DNA of 64,000 nucleotides from Pseudomonadota bacterium. GTDB lineage: Bacteria; Pseudomonadota; Gammaproteobacteria; Burkholderiales; Ferrovaceae. The position numbers and the translations under genes were made by a program. The stretch covers positions 1 through 64,000 of the forward strand of contig JAGWIJ010000002.1 of assembly GCA_028873535.1 (NCBI GenBank). Reading direction: 5' to 3'. This document shows, piece after piece, positions 36,537 through 44,622 of this stretch. How positions within the stretch are numbered: the first letter of the stretch is position 1; the number at the start of each line of letters is the position of its first letter. A model generated the notes under the pieces. It did not search any database. It worked only from the letters and a program-made list of their open reading frames with translations, and was not told the DNA's origin.

Positions 36537-37364
36537 TCAGCGCGGCGCAAGCCCCTCCACGCCCACCTGCACGCCCAGGTACACCTGGTAGCGCGTCGGG
36601 TCGATGCCGGTAGCCAGCGCCGAGCCCGCCGCCAGCAGCAGCTGCAGGTGTTCGCCCAGGCGGCGCCGCAGGCCCAGATTCAATAGCAGGTCATGACCGC
36701 CACGCGCCACATCCCGCGTGTAGCGTGCCTCGGCCATCAGCTCCAGTTCGCGATCCAGGCGCCAGCCGCCCAGGACACCGGCCAGCCATTGATTGCCGCC
36801 GGTGCGCTGCGTCTGGTAGCCGGCATCCGTCACCAGCGTGCATGCCCCCAGATTCAGGCTGGCCTCGAGCGGAAGGAACAGGGCCGGCGCCGGTGCCGCT
36901 TCGCCGTCGCGCACCGCGCGCGCCGACGCCTGCAGGCGCAGTTGGGGATAGGTCGAGACATGCCATGCCTGCTCGCCGGGATCGATGAAGCGCCACTTGG
37001 TTCCGACCAGCAGGTCATCGACGCCGGCGTGCTGGCCGGCGGGACCGCCAATGTCCGCCACGCCCCCCTCCACCTTGAGCTGCAGACGCTCCCCATAGCC
37101 GTAGTTGGCATCGACATGGGCCGGGTTGCGCAGGCGCTGCACGCCCAGCCGGATGGCGCTGGTGGACAGGTTGATCTCCCAGTTGCCGTCACCGGGCGTA
37201 TCGGGATCGTCGGTGATCATGGGCGGTCCGCCCTGTGCCAGGGCCAGCAGCGGCAGCAGCAGCGGCAGCAGGCCGGCCGGCTGCCAGGGGCGCCGGCGTG
37301 CATGGATGCTTTCGCTGCGGCTGTGTTGATGCTTAAATCCGGTTTCAAATACAAAACGGTACAT
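36537..37364 (-). CDS. Outer-membrane protein of the MetA-pathway/phenol-degradation family
   Basis: About 275 residues. The only in-frame ATGs are 37364 and 37376, both butting against or overlapping the divergent gene, so the start is doubtful. A hydrophobic stretch (PAGLLPLLLPLLALA) near residue 35 looks like a signal peptide, followed by GGPPMITDDPDTPGDGNWEIN, a hallmark of beta-barrel proteins annotated as putative MetA-pathway-of-phenol-degradation transporters. Alternating strands follow with regular Tyr/Trp. Role is inferred as a channel for aromatic or other small hydrophobic molecules; it ends 48 bases after the convergent dmpR-like gene. Confidence 0.75.
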   Translation of the reverse strand: MYRFVFETGFKHQHSRSESIHARRRPWQPAGLLPLLLPLLALAQGGPPMITDDPDTPGDGNWEINLSTSAIRLGVQRLRNPAHVDANYGYGERLQLKVEGGVADIGGPAGQHAGVDDLLVGTKWRFIDPGEQAWHVSTYPQLRLQASARAVRDGEAAPAPALFLPLEASLNLGACTLVTDAGYQTQRTGGNQWLAGVLGGWRLDRELELMAEARYTRDVARGGHDLLLNLGLRRRLGEHLQLLLAAGSALATGIDPTRYQVYLGVQVGVEGLAPR

Positions 37365-38297
37365 ATGAAAGTGCATTCAATCGGGCAACAGGGCGCAGCG
37401 TGCGTGCGGCGGACGGCGATCGCGGCGGTGTCAGCCTTGCTGGCCTGGGCGCTCCCGGGCTACGGCGCGGCGGGCGAACCATGGCACGAGACGGTGCTGC
37501 ACGTCTATCCAGTAGGACCGCGCTTCGACGATCGCTGGCGTCTGCTCGAAATCGCCCTGTCGCATGTTGCCGAGCACCCCGGCCAATACCGCCTGCTGCC
37601 GTATGAAGGCGAACCGACGCAGCGGCGCGCATTCGCGCTGCTGGCGGACAGCGAACTCGACGTGCTGAGCTACGGCAGCACGCCCGAACGCGAGCAGGGC
37701 TTCCGTCCGGTGCGCATCGACCTGCTGCGCGGCATGCTGGGCTATCGTGTGTTGCTGGCGCGCAGCAGCGAGCTCGACCGCATTGCGCACCTCGACCTTG
37801 ATGCCCTGCGCAAGACCGTGCGCTACGGCGGCGCCAGCGACACCCAGCAGGCCAACCTCGCCGTCATGCAGGCCAACGGCTTCACGACTGACGCCAGCGC
37901 GCGCCGCGAGCGCATGTACGACATGCTGGCGGCCGGCCGCTTCGACGCCTATCTGACCGGCCTCAACGAACTCGCGACCGAGAGCCGGGAGCTGCAGGAG
38001 CACCACAATGACGTGGCACGCGTGCCCGGTCTGGCTTTCTTCTATCCCTTTCCGGTCTATTTCTGGGTGCGCCGCGACAATGCGGCGCTGGCGCGGCTGA
38101 TCGAGCGCGGACTGCGTGCCAGCCTGGCCGACGGCAGCTTCCGCCGCGAATTCGAAGCCAGCCACGCCGACGCGATCGCGCTGGTGCGCAGTGAACCCCA
38201 GCGCGTGATCCGCCTCGACAATCCGCTGCTGCCGCCGGCCGCCAGCGAAACCGTCGATCCCGCCTGGTGGTGGCCGACGGCGGCCGGATCGCACTGA
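37365..38297 (+). CDS. Periplasmic solute-binding protein (PhnD/SBP-like) of a signalling operon
   Basis: 310 residues from ATG 37365; a GTG at 37404 would give a cleaner signal peptide (RRTAIAAVSALLAWALPGYGAAG). The body has the two-lobe binding-protein look: VLHVYPVGPRFDDRWRLLEIAL, LLPYEGEPTQRRAFALLADSE, VRYGGASDTQQANLAVMQANG, DMLAAGRFDAYLTGLNELA. The pattern resembles solute-binding proteins that report to sensor kinases rather than to transporters; no ABC transporter genes are nearby. It lies 20 bases before a histidine kinase gene on the same strand. Ligand unknown. Confidence 0.72.
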   Translation: MKVHSIGQQGAACVRRTAIAAVSALLAWALPGYGAAGEPWHETVLHVYPVGPRFDDRWRLLEIALSHVAEHPGQYRLLPYEGEPTQRRAFALLADSELDVLSYGSTPEREQGFRPVRIDLLRGMLGYRVLLARSSELDRIAHLDLDALRKTVRYGGASDTQQANLAVMQANGFTTDASARRERMYDMLAAGRFDAYLTGLNELATESRELQEHHNDVARVPGLAFFYPFPVYFWVRRDNAALARLIERGLRASLADGSFRREFEASHADAIALVRSEPQRVIRLDNPLLPPAASETVDPAWWWPTAAGSH

Positions 38298-38317
38298 GCG
38301 CGCGCGGAACAACACCG

Positions 38318-39883
38318 ATGACCGCCCGCCGACCGCTGGCCCGCCGCCTGCTGTTCACCATGCTGCCCTGGTACCTGATCCCGGCCATGGCGCTGACCGG
38401 CGCCCAGATCGCGCTCCAGTACCACAGCGAACGCGCCGCCGTGCGGGCCGATCTGGCTGCGTTGGCACGCACCATCGAACCCGGTGTGGCGGCGGCCTTG
38501 TGGCAGCTCGACCGTCCCCAGCTCGAACTGATGGCAAGCGCGCTGCTCGGCAGCTCGCGCATCAGCGGCGTGATGATCGAGGACGAGCGTGGCGCGGAAC
38601 TGGCACGCAGCGGCCAGCTGCCGGCGCTGCCGGGTGCCGCTGCAAGCGCCATCGAACTGCCGATCTGGTACCAGCCGACCGCACCATCGTCGCGCCTGAT
38701 CGGCCACCTGCACCTTTACGCCAGTGACGACCTGCTGTGGCGGCGCATCCGCTACAGCGCGCTGTCGGTGGTGGCGCAGTCGCTGCTGATGGCCGCTGGC
38801 CTGTGGCTGATCGTGACCCTGACCGTGCGTCTTCAGCTGGTGCGCGATCTGCAGGCGCTGGCGCGTGCCGTGTCCGGACGCCGCTTCGATGTCCACTCGG
38901 CGCCGCCGGCACCGATCGCGTATGGGCACGACGACGAGCTGGGCGACCTGGTGCAGGCCCTCAACCGCAGCGAGTCCGGCCTGCACGCTGCCATGAGCGA
39001 GGTCGACGGCCTCAATCGCAGCCTCGAGGCCAAGGTCGCGCAACGCACCGGCGAACTCCAGCTGGCCAAGGACGTCGCCGAATCCGCCGATCGCACCAAG
39101 TCGGCCTTCCTGTCCACCATGAGTCACGAACTGCGCACGCCTCTGAATTCCATCATCGGCTTCACCGGAATCCTGCTTCAGGGACTCGCCGGGCCGCTCA
39201 ACGCCGAACAGGGCAAGCAGCTCGGCATGGTGCGCGGCAGTGCCCGGCACCTGCTGGCCCTGATCAACGACGTGCTCGACATCTCCCGGATCGAAGCCGG
39301 CCGTCTGGCCGTCGCCCACGACACCTACGACCTTGCCGCCATCCTGCAGCAGGCCGTCGCCACCATCACCCCGCTGGCCGAACGCAAGGGCCTGGTGGTG
39401 AGCGCCGACATCGCGCCGGAACTCGGCACGGCGCAGGGTGACGCGCGACGCGTCCGGCAGGTCCTGCTCAACCTGCTCGGCAATGCCGTGAAGTTCACCG
39501 AAACCGGGGGCATCCGCCTGCAGGCGCGGCTGCAGGTGGATGCGCACGGCAGCAGCACTGCCGCCGACAGCGATCCGGGCGCACACTGGACCATCTGCCA
39601 GGGCAATCCGGCCGGCGTGGCGCGTCCCGCGGCGCTGGTCCTGGTCGAGGACAGCGGCATCGGCATCCGCCAGCAAGACCTGGGCAGCCTGTTCCAGCCT
39701 TTCCAGCAGATCGACGCCACGCTGGCGCGCAGCCACGAAGGCAGCGGACTGGGGCTGGCCATCTGCGCCCGGCTGGTGGTACTCATGGGAGGCGCGATCG
39801 CCGCCGACAGCCGCTGGCAGTCCGGCACGCGTTTCCAGGTCTGGCTGCCGCTCCAACCGTCACCTGAAGAGACAAGGGCATGA
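38318..39883 (+). CDS. Membrane sensor histidine kinase
   Basis: 521 residues from ATG 38318. TM1 near residues 15-33, a periplasmic domain of about 115 residues, TM2 near 150-172, a HAMP-like linker, a coiled coil, then the H-box MSHELRTPLN with His270, N-box NLLGNAVKF, G1 DSGIGI and G2 GSGLGLAI. The stop overlaps the following response-regulator start (ATGA). Its small periplasmic domain and the preceding binding protein suggest that signal input comes via that protein. Phosphotransfer to the two downstream REC proteins is inferred. Confidence 0.9.
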   Translation: MTARRPLARRLLFTMLPWYLIPAMALTGAQIALQYHSERAAVRADLAALARTIEPGVAAALWQLDRPQLELMASALLGSSRISGVMIEDERGAELARSGQLPALPGAAASAIELPIWYQPTAPSSRLIGHLHLYASDDLLWRRIRYSALSVVAQSLLMAAGLWLIVTLTVRLQLVRDLQALARAVSGRRFDVHSAPPAPIAYGHDDELGDLVQALNRSESGLHAAMSEVDGLNRSLEAKVAQRTGELQLAKDVAESADRTKSAFLSTMSHELRTPLNSIIGFTGILLQGLAGPLNAEQGKQLGMVRGSARHLLALINDVLDISRIEAGRLAVAHDTYDLAAILQQAVATITPLAERKGLVVSADIAPELGTAQGDARRVRQVLLNLLGNAVKFTETGGIRLQARLQVDAHGSSTAADSDPGAHWTICQGNPAGVARPAALVLVEDSGIGIRQQDLGSLFQPFQQIDATLARSHEGSGLGLAICARLVVLMGGAIAADSRWQSGTRFQVWLPLQPSPEETRA

Positions 39884-40266
39884 ACCGACGCATCCTGCTG
39901 ATCGAGGACAACGAGGAAAACCGCTATCTGGCGACTTTCCTGCTTGAGACCCACGGCTGGAAGATCGTGCACGCCGCCGACGGTCCGCTGGCGCTGACCA
40001 CGGCCGCCGGCATCGCACCGGCACTGATCCTGCTCGACATCCAGCTGCCGGGCATGGACGGCTATGCCGTGGCGCGCGCACTGCGCAGCCAGCCCGCGCT
40101 CGACGGGGTGCCGATCATCGCCGTGACCAGCTATGCCATGCCGGGCGACCGCGAGCGCTGCATGGCGGCCGGCTGCAACGGCTACATCGAGAAGCCGATC
40201 GATCCCGACACCTTCGTGCGCGATATCGAGACCTTTGCACCGGGCACCAGGGGGGACGCTGCGTGA
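39880..40266 (+). CDS. Single-domain response regulator (CheY-like)
   Basis: 128 residues from ATG 39880. A lone receiver domain: acidic pair ED near residues 9-10, phosphoacceptor Asp53 in LLDIQLPGMDG, Thr in AVTSYAM and Lys in IEKPIDP. No output domain, so it may relay phosphate or act on a partner protein. Overlaps the kinase gene upstream and the REC-PAS-GGDEF-EAL gene downstream (GTGA), so all are translated as one unit. Confidence 0.92.
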   Translation: MNRRILLIEDNEENRYLATFLLETHGWKIVHAADGPLALTTAAGIAPALILLDIQLPGMDGYAVARALRSQPALDGVPIIAVTSYAMPGDRERCMAAGCNGYIEKPIDPDTFVRDIETFAPGTRGDAA

Positions 40267-42461
40267 ACCGCGTGCTCATCGTCGATGACAAGGCCGAGAA
40301 CCTGTATCTGCTGCGCATGCTGCTGCAGGGGCATGGCTACCAGGTGCAAGAGGCGGCACACGGCGCGGCAGCGCTGGCACTCGCGCGGCATGCGCCGCCC
40401 GATCTGGTGATCAGCGACCTGCTGATGCCCGAGATGGATGGCTACACCCTGCTGCATGCCTGGAAGAGCGACGCGCGCCTGCGCGTGGTGCCGTTCATCG
40501 TCTACACCGCCACCTACACCGACCATCAGAACGAACAGCTCGCACGCGAATTTGGCGCCGACGCCTTCATCGTCAAGCCGAGCGACCCGGCGGAATTCAT
40601 CCGCCAGATGGAAGGCGTGCTCGAGCGCGCGCGGCGCGGCGAGCAGAACCTGCCCAGGCAGCAGGCCGAACAGGACGCGGTGGTGCTGCGCAGCTACAGC
40701 GAAGTGCTGATCCGCAAGCTCGAGCGGCGCTCGGCCCAGCTCGAACAGAGCGAGCGCGAACTCGAACACGCGATGCGCGCCATGCATCTGCACAGTCGCG
40801 CCCTGCACGCGTCCGCCAACGGCGTCATGATCGCCGAGGTCCGGAAGCCGGAAAACCGCATCATCTACGTCAACCCGGCCTTCGAACGCATCACCGGGTT
40901 CGCGGGGGATGAGGTGCTGGGTGCTTCGCCGCAACAGCTGCTGGGCCAGGACCAGCAGCAGTCCGGCGTGGAGGAGCTGCGCGCCGCGATCCGCGAACAC
41001 CGCGACGGGCGCGCCGTGCTGCGCAGCCGCCGCCGCGACGGCAGCGCGTTCTGGATCGAACTGACGCTGTCACCGGTCATGGACGACAGCGGTACCACCA
41101 CCCATGTGATCGGCATCCTCGATGACATCAGCGACCGCAAACGCTTCGAGGAAGAACTCTCGCGCCAGGCCACCGTCGACGCCCTGACCGGACTCGCCAA
41201 CCGCAACCTGCTGGAGGACCGCGTCGGTGTGACCATCGCGTTCACCCAGCATTCCGCGCGCGTGATGGCGCTGCTGTTCATCGACCTCGACCAGTTCAAG
41301 CGCATCAACGACAGCCTGGGCCATCTGTTCGGTGACGCCGTACTGCGCGAGGCGGCGCGCCGCATCCTGGCCTGCCTGCGCGACCGCGACACGGCCGCAC
41401 GCCTGGGTGGTGACGAGTTCGTGGTGGTGCTGGCCGACCTCGCGCGTGCCGAGGACGCTGCGGTGGTGGCGCAGAAGATACTGCAGGCGCTGACGGCGCC
41501 GATGACCATCGAGGGGCGCACCCTGACTGTCTCGGCCAGTATCGGCGCGGCGGCCTATCCGCAGGACGGCACCTGCTACGCGACACTGCTGCGCAACGCC
41601 GATTCGGCCATGTACCGGGCCAAGGAAGCGGGACGCGACTGCTACCGTTTCTACACGGCGGACATGAATGCCGAAGCCATGGCAAGGCTGGAGCTCGAAG
41701 CCGGACTGCGCCAGGCGCTGGAGAACGACGAGCTGGTGCTGCACTACCAGCCGGTATTCGACTGCCAGTCCGGCGCCCTGCGCGGCCTGGAGGCCCTGGT
41801 GCGCTGGCAGTCGCCCGGCGGGCGCCTGGTGCCGCCCAGTGAATTCATCCCGATTGCCGAGGAGACGCGGCTGATCGGCAAACTCGGCAGCTGGGTGATC
41901 GAGGAAGCGTGCCACCAGGTGCGCCGCTGGGCCGACCAAGGCCTGGACGGATTCACCGTGGCGGTGAACCTGTCACCCCAGCAGTTCCGCGACCGCCAGC
42001 TGGCGCGCGAAATCGACGACATCCTGGGGGTGTACCGGATTCCGGCCAGCCGGCTGCAGCTCGAGATCACCGAGTCGGGCATGATGGAAGACAGCACGGG
42101 CGCCGCTGCCATCATCGCCGAGCTCAATGCCCTGGGCGTGAGCGTCTCGGTGGACGATTTCGGCACCGGCCATTCCTCGTTCGGCCGGCTGCATCAGATC
42201 GCCCTGTCCGAGATCAAGATCGACCGCAGCTTCGTGCAGGCAGCCCCCGACAATGCGGCCGTGGCCGCCATGGTCGGCATGATGATCAACCTGGCGCGCA
42301 CGCTGCGCCTGCGTTCAGTGGCCGAAGGGATCGAGACTGCAGGACAGCGCGCCCTGATCGCGTCGCTGGGCTGCGACCATATGCAAGGCTACCTGCTGGG
42401 GCACCCGCAGGCAGCGGCCGAACTGGAAGCGCTGCTGCGCGCGCACCATCCGGGCGACTGA
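40263..42461 (+). CDS. REC-PAS-GGDEF-EAL response regulator
   Basis: 732 residues from GTG 40263. Receiver domain with Asp52 in VISDLLMPEMDG, a coiled coil (about 130-175), a PAS domain (about 175-300, with NPAFERITGFAGDEVLG), an intact GGDEF motif in RLGGDEFVV near 381, and an EAL domain with GLEALVRW near 508 plus FGTGHSS. Both c-di-GMP synthesis and degradation sites look intact, unlike the protein at 5.1-8.2 kb. Terminal output of the binding protein-kinase-regulator operon, probably linking an external ligand to attachment or motility. Confidence 0.92.
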   Translation: MNRVLIVDDKAENLYLLRMLLQGHGYQVQEAAHGAAALALARHAPPDLVISDLLMPEMDGYTLLHAWKSDARLRVVPFIVYTATYTDHQNEQLAREFGADAFIVKPSDPAEFIRQMEGVLERARRGEQNLPRQQAEQDAVVLRSYSEVLIRKLERRSAQLEQSERELEHAMRAMHLHSRALHASANGVMIAEVRKPENRIIYVNPAFERITGFAGDEVLGASPQQLLGQDQQQSGVEELRAAIREHRDGRAVLRSRRRDGSAFWIELTLSPVMDDSGTTTHVIGILDDISDRKRFEEELSRQATVDALTGLANRNLLEDRVGVTIAFTQHSARVMALLFIDLDQFKRINDSLGHLFGDAVLREAARRILACLRDRDTAARLGGDEFVVVLADLARAEDAAVVAQKILQALTAPMTIEGRTLTVSASIGAAAYPQDGTCYATLLRNADSAMYRAKEAGRDCYRFYTADMNAEAMARLELEAGLRQALENDELVLHYQPVFDCQSGALRGLEALVRWQSPGGRLVPPSEFIPIAEETRLIGKLGSWVIEEACHQVRRWADQGLDGFTVAVNLSPQQFRDRQLAREIDDILGVYRIPASRLQLEITESGMMEDSTGAAAIIAELNALGVSVSVDDFGTGHSSFGRLHQIALSEIKIDRSFVQAAPDNAAVAAMVGMMINLARTLRLRSVAEGIETAGQRALIASLGCDHMQGYLLGHPQAAAELEALLRAHHPGD

Positions 42462-42473
42462 CGCCGCCCGCGC

Positions 42474-42683
42474 TCAGGCTGCGTGGTGATGGCCTCCGCC
42501 GTTGCCGACGGCGCGCAGCGCGTGGCTGACAGCGTCCAGACCGTCAGCCAGGGTATTGGCGAGGCTGCCCAGGCCGTGGACGCGGCCGCCGAAAGGCTCG
42601 CCATGGGTTTCGTAGAAGCGCTGCTCCTCGGCGAGACGCAACTTGAGCTCGTAAGGGGTATGCGGAGCGGGACGGGCGTTCAT
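42474..42683 (-). CDS. Small hypothetical protein with His-rich tail
   Basis: 69 residues from ATG 42683, preceded by GAGGTAAT. N-terminal PYELKLRLAEEQRFYETHGEPFGG is charged; the middle LGSLANTLADGLDAVSHALRAVGN is a probable amphipathic helix; it ends GGGHHHAA, a potential metal-binding tail. No family recognised. The ribosome site and reading frame away from neighbouring genes support it as real. It converges with the GGDEF-EAL gene, 12 bases apart. Confidence 0.55.
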   Translation of the reverse strand: MNARPAPHTPYELKLRLAEEQRFYETHGEPFGGRVHGLGSLANTLADGLDAVSHALRAVGNGGGHHHAA

Positions 42684-43075
42684 GATAATTACCTCGTGCA
42701 ATGAAATTCTGTAGGCCGGAAACAGCCGTTGCGCGACGCACCAAACCACCCCACCGTTCACTCCACGAAGCAGCGGAGAATTTCCGCCACCGTTTATAAG
42801 CTGCTGTTTTTATTCCCGCAGCCGGGTGAGCCTGGGGACGGTTTCGTGCAATCGCTCAACACTTGAAGCTATGATGCGCCGCACCAAATCTGATTGCAAG
42901 ATTTTCGTGACCCGGAGTCATCAGACTTTTTCGACGCGCCTGCGAGGACAATTTATGGTTCATGCGGCAGCTGCGGACACACAAACACTCTGCACGCGCG
43001 CGCCGCCGCGTTACAATTTCGGCCATGCCCGGGGGGGCCGGTCAGGCGGCGCCTGTCCTTGGTTCAGGCCCACGC
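42684..43075. other. 392-base intergenic region between divergent small genes
   Basis: Distinctly richer in A and T than its surroundings. It must hold the promoters for the small protein (leftward) and the secreted protein (rightward). A GCTGC/GCAGC pair flanks TGTTTTTATTCCC near 42800, forming a small hairpin with a T-rich loop. No tRNA, RNA gene or further convincing frame was seen. Confidence 0.4.
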
Positions 43076-43471
43076 ATGGACACTAGACACCTTCCCAAAG
43101 CCACCGCCGCGCTGCTGCTGGCCGGCGTGCTCCTGGCGGATGCCATCCCGGCATCGGCCGCGCAAACGCTGCGCAGCGTGCCGCGCGCCACCGACCTGTC
43201 GGTGCGACTGACCATCGACAGCTTCGACGGCCAGAATGGCCGCCGCATGCCGGTATTCGACGGCTACCGGCCACACATCGTGTTCTATCCGCCCGACGGC
43301 GACGTCAACTGTGCCGTCCGCCTGGCAAGCGCCGAAGCGCAGATCGAACCGGGCAGCACGGCCGAGGTCACACTGAGTTGCGCCAGCGATATCCGCATCT
43401 ACGCTGATTCCGGGCGCTTCACCGTCTACGAGGGTGGCAGGGTGATCGGGCACGGCGTGGTGGCGCACTGA
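43076..43471 (+). CDS. Secreted small protein resembling the EF-Tu C-terminal barrel
   Basis: 131 residues from ATG 43076. Signal peptide AALLLAGVLLADAIPASA, then about 100 residues. DGYRPHIVFYPP and GRFTVYEGGRVIGHGVV align by eye with EF-Tu domain III (GYRPQFYFR and GRFAIREGGRTVGAGVV), but GTPase domains are absent. Two Cys (VNCAV and LSCAS) could form a periplasmic disulfide. Probably a periplasmic beta-barrel domain of unknown role. Converges with the HDOD gene. Confidence 0.65.
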   Translation: MDTRHLPKATAALLLAGVLLADAIPASAAQTLRSVPRATDLSVRLTIDSFDGQNGRRMPVFDGYRPHIVFYPPDGDVNCAVRLASAEAQIEPGSTAEVTLSCASDIRIYADSGRFTVYEGGRVIGHGVVAH

Positions 43472-43498
43472 GCATTCCGCCACCGGATGGCGCCTTGC

Positions 43499-44407
43499 TC
43501 AGTCCTTGTCCGCGACGCCCATCTGCTTCTGCAGCGCGCGGCTGCTGCTGAGCGCCGAACGCACCACACCCAGCAGTTCTGGCGGCTGCAGCGTGCTGGG
43601 CGCGGTGACATTCGGCGCACACAACAAGGCTTCGAGCACACCGGGCTCGGAGGCAGTCCACAGCGCGCTGCGAAGCGCGAGCCTGATCGAGATCCAGTCG
43701 GCGTCGTGCAGCAGTCCGATCAGCGCGCTACTGGCTGGCGCAAGGCCGGCAGGCAGCGGCGGCCGATGATGGTGGTAGCGCACAACGTCGGCAAGCGGCG
43801 TGGCGACGCCCCACCTGCGCAGCGCGAGGTAGCCCAGTTCCGCGTGGGTGAAGCCGCACAGGCGCAGTTCCGTTTCCGCCAGCGCTTGTGGCGAACCCCA
43901 CCCGGTCTCGTCGACGCGCCGCAGTTCATCCGGCGCCTGCAGATAGAGCACGAAGCGCCCGACATCGTGCAGCAGTCCCGCCAGATAGGCCTGTGCCGCA
44001 TTGATCGCAGGCCCGACAAGCCACGGCGCCAGTGCCTCGGTCAGTAGCGCGACATCAAAGGCGTGGCACCAGAGCGCGCGCTGCCACGGCAGGCGCGGCA
44101 GGAAGATCTGGATCGCCGAGCGCGCGAGTATCAGGCGCACAGCCCGCTGGCACCCGATCAGGTACAGGGCCTGCTCCAGGGAATCGATCGGGCTGGCCGG
44201 CGCAACGGCGGCGGAATTGGCAAAATTGAGCACGCGAACCGCGAAACCCGGGTCAGATCTCAGCAGGCGCTGCACGTCCTCAAAATAGTGTTCATCGGCG
44301 GGATCGAGCTGCATCAGGTGCATGACCATATTGGGGAGCACCGGCAGCTGCCGGATCCGTTCCTCCATTTCCTGCAACGTCGCATGCGGTGCAGATTTGC
44401 CGGTCAT
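43499..44407 (-). CDS. HDOD domain protein
   Basis: 302 residues from ATG 44407 with GGAGG upstream. HDOD signature: IRQLPVLPNMVMHLMQL near residue 18, LLRSDPGFAVRVLNFANSA, then LAGLLHDVGRFVLYL with His-Asp and RYHHHRPP. HDOD proteins are output or adaptor domains in bacterial signalling, generally without proven phosphohydrolase activity. No receiver domain is attached. Its vicinity to a REC/c-di-GMP operon hints at a signalling role, but it is transcribed in the opposite direction. Confidence 0.87.
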   Translation of the reverse strand: MTGKSAPHATLQEMEERIRQLPVLPNMVMHLMQLDPADEHYFEDVQRLLRSDPGFAVRVLNFANSAAVAPASPIDSLEQALYLIGCQRAVRLILARSAIQIFLPRLPWQRALWCHAFDVALLTEALAPWLVGPAINAAQAYLAGLLHDVGRFVLYLQAPDELRRVDETGWGSPQALAETELRLCGFTHAELGYLALRRWGVATPLADVVRYHHHRPPLPAGLAPASSALIGLLHDADWISIRLALRSALWTASEPGVLEALLCAPNVTAPSTLQPPELLGVVRSALSSSRALQKQMGVADKD

Positions 44408-44622
44408 GCGGCCTCCAGGTTCAGGTGATCGCCCGTCACGACCACCACGGACACCCCACGCGTCCACCACGAGCATACCCCGCGCGCCCTGCTGCTGCCG
44501 ACATTGCGATCACGGACAGGCCATGGCATCATGACTAACGCGCGTCAGATTGGCCTGATTCGCAGCTTTTGAGCGCAGCGTTGCTGTGCGCGCCACCGCC
44601 CCCCCCGGATCGACATCCCGCC

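Noticed and set aside
37333-37370. Strong sigma-70 promoter in the AT-rich stretch before the binding-protein gene
   Set aside because: TTGATG and TACAAA can be paired at 18 bases, but the start point would fall almost at the ATG, leaving no leader; not convincing enough to list.
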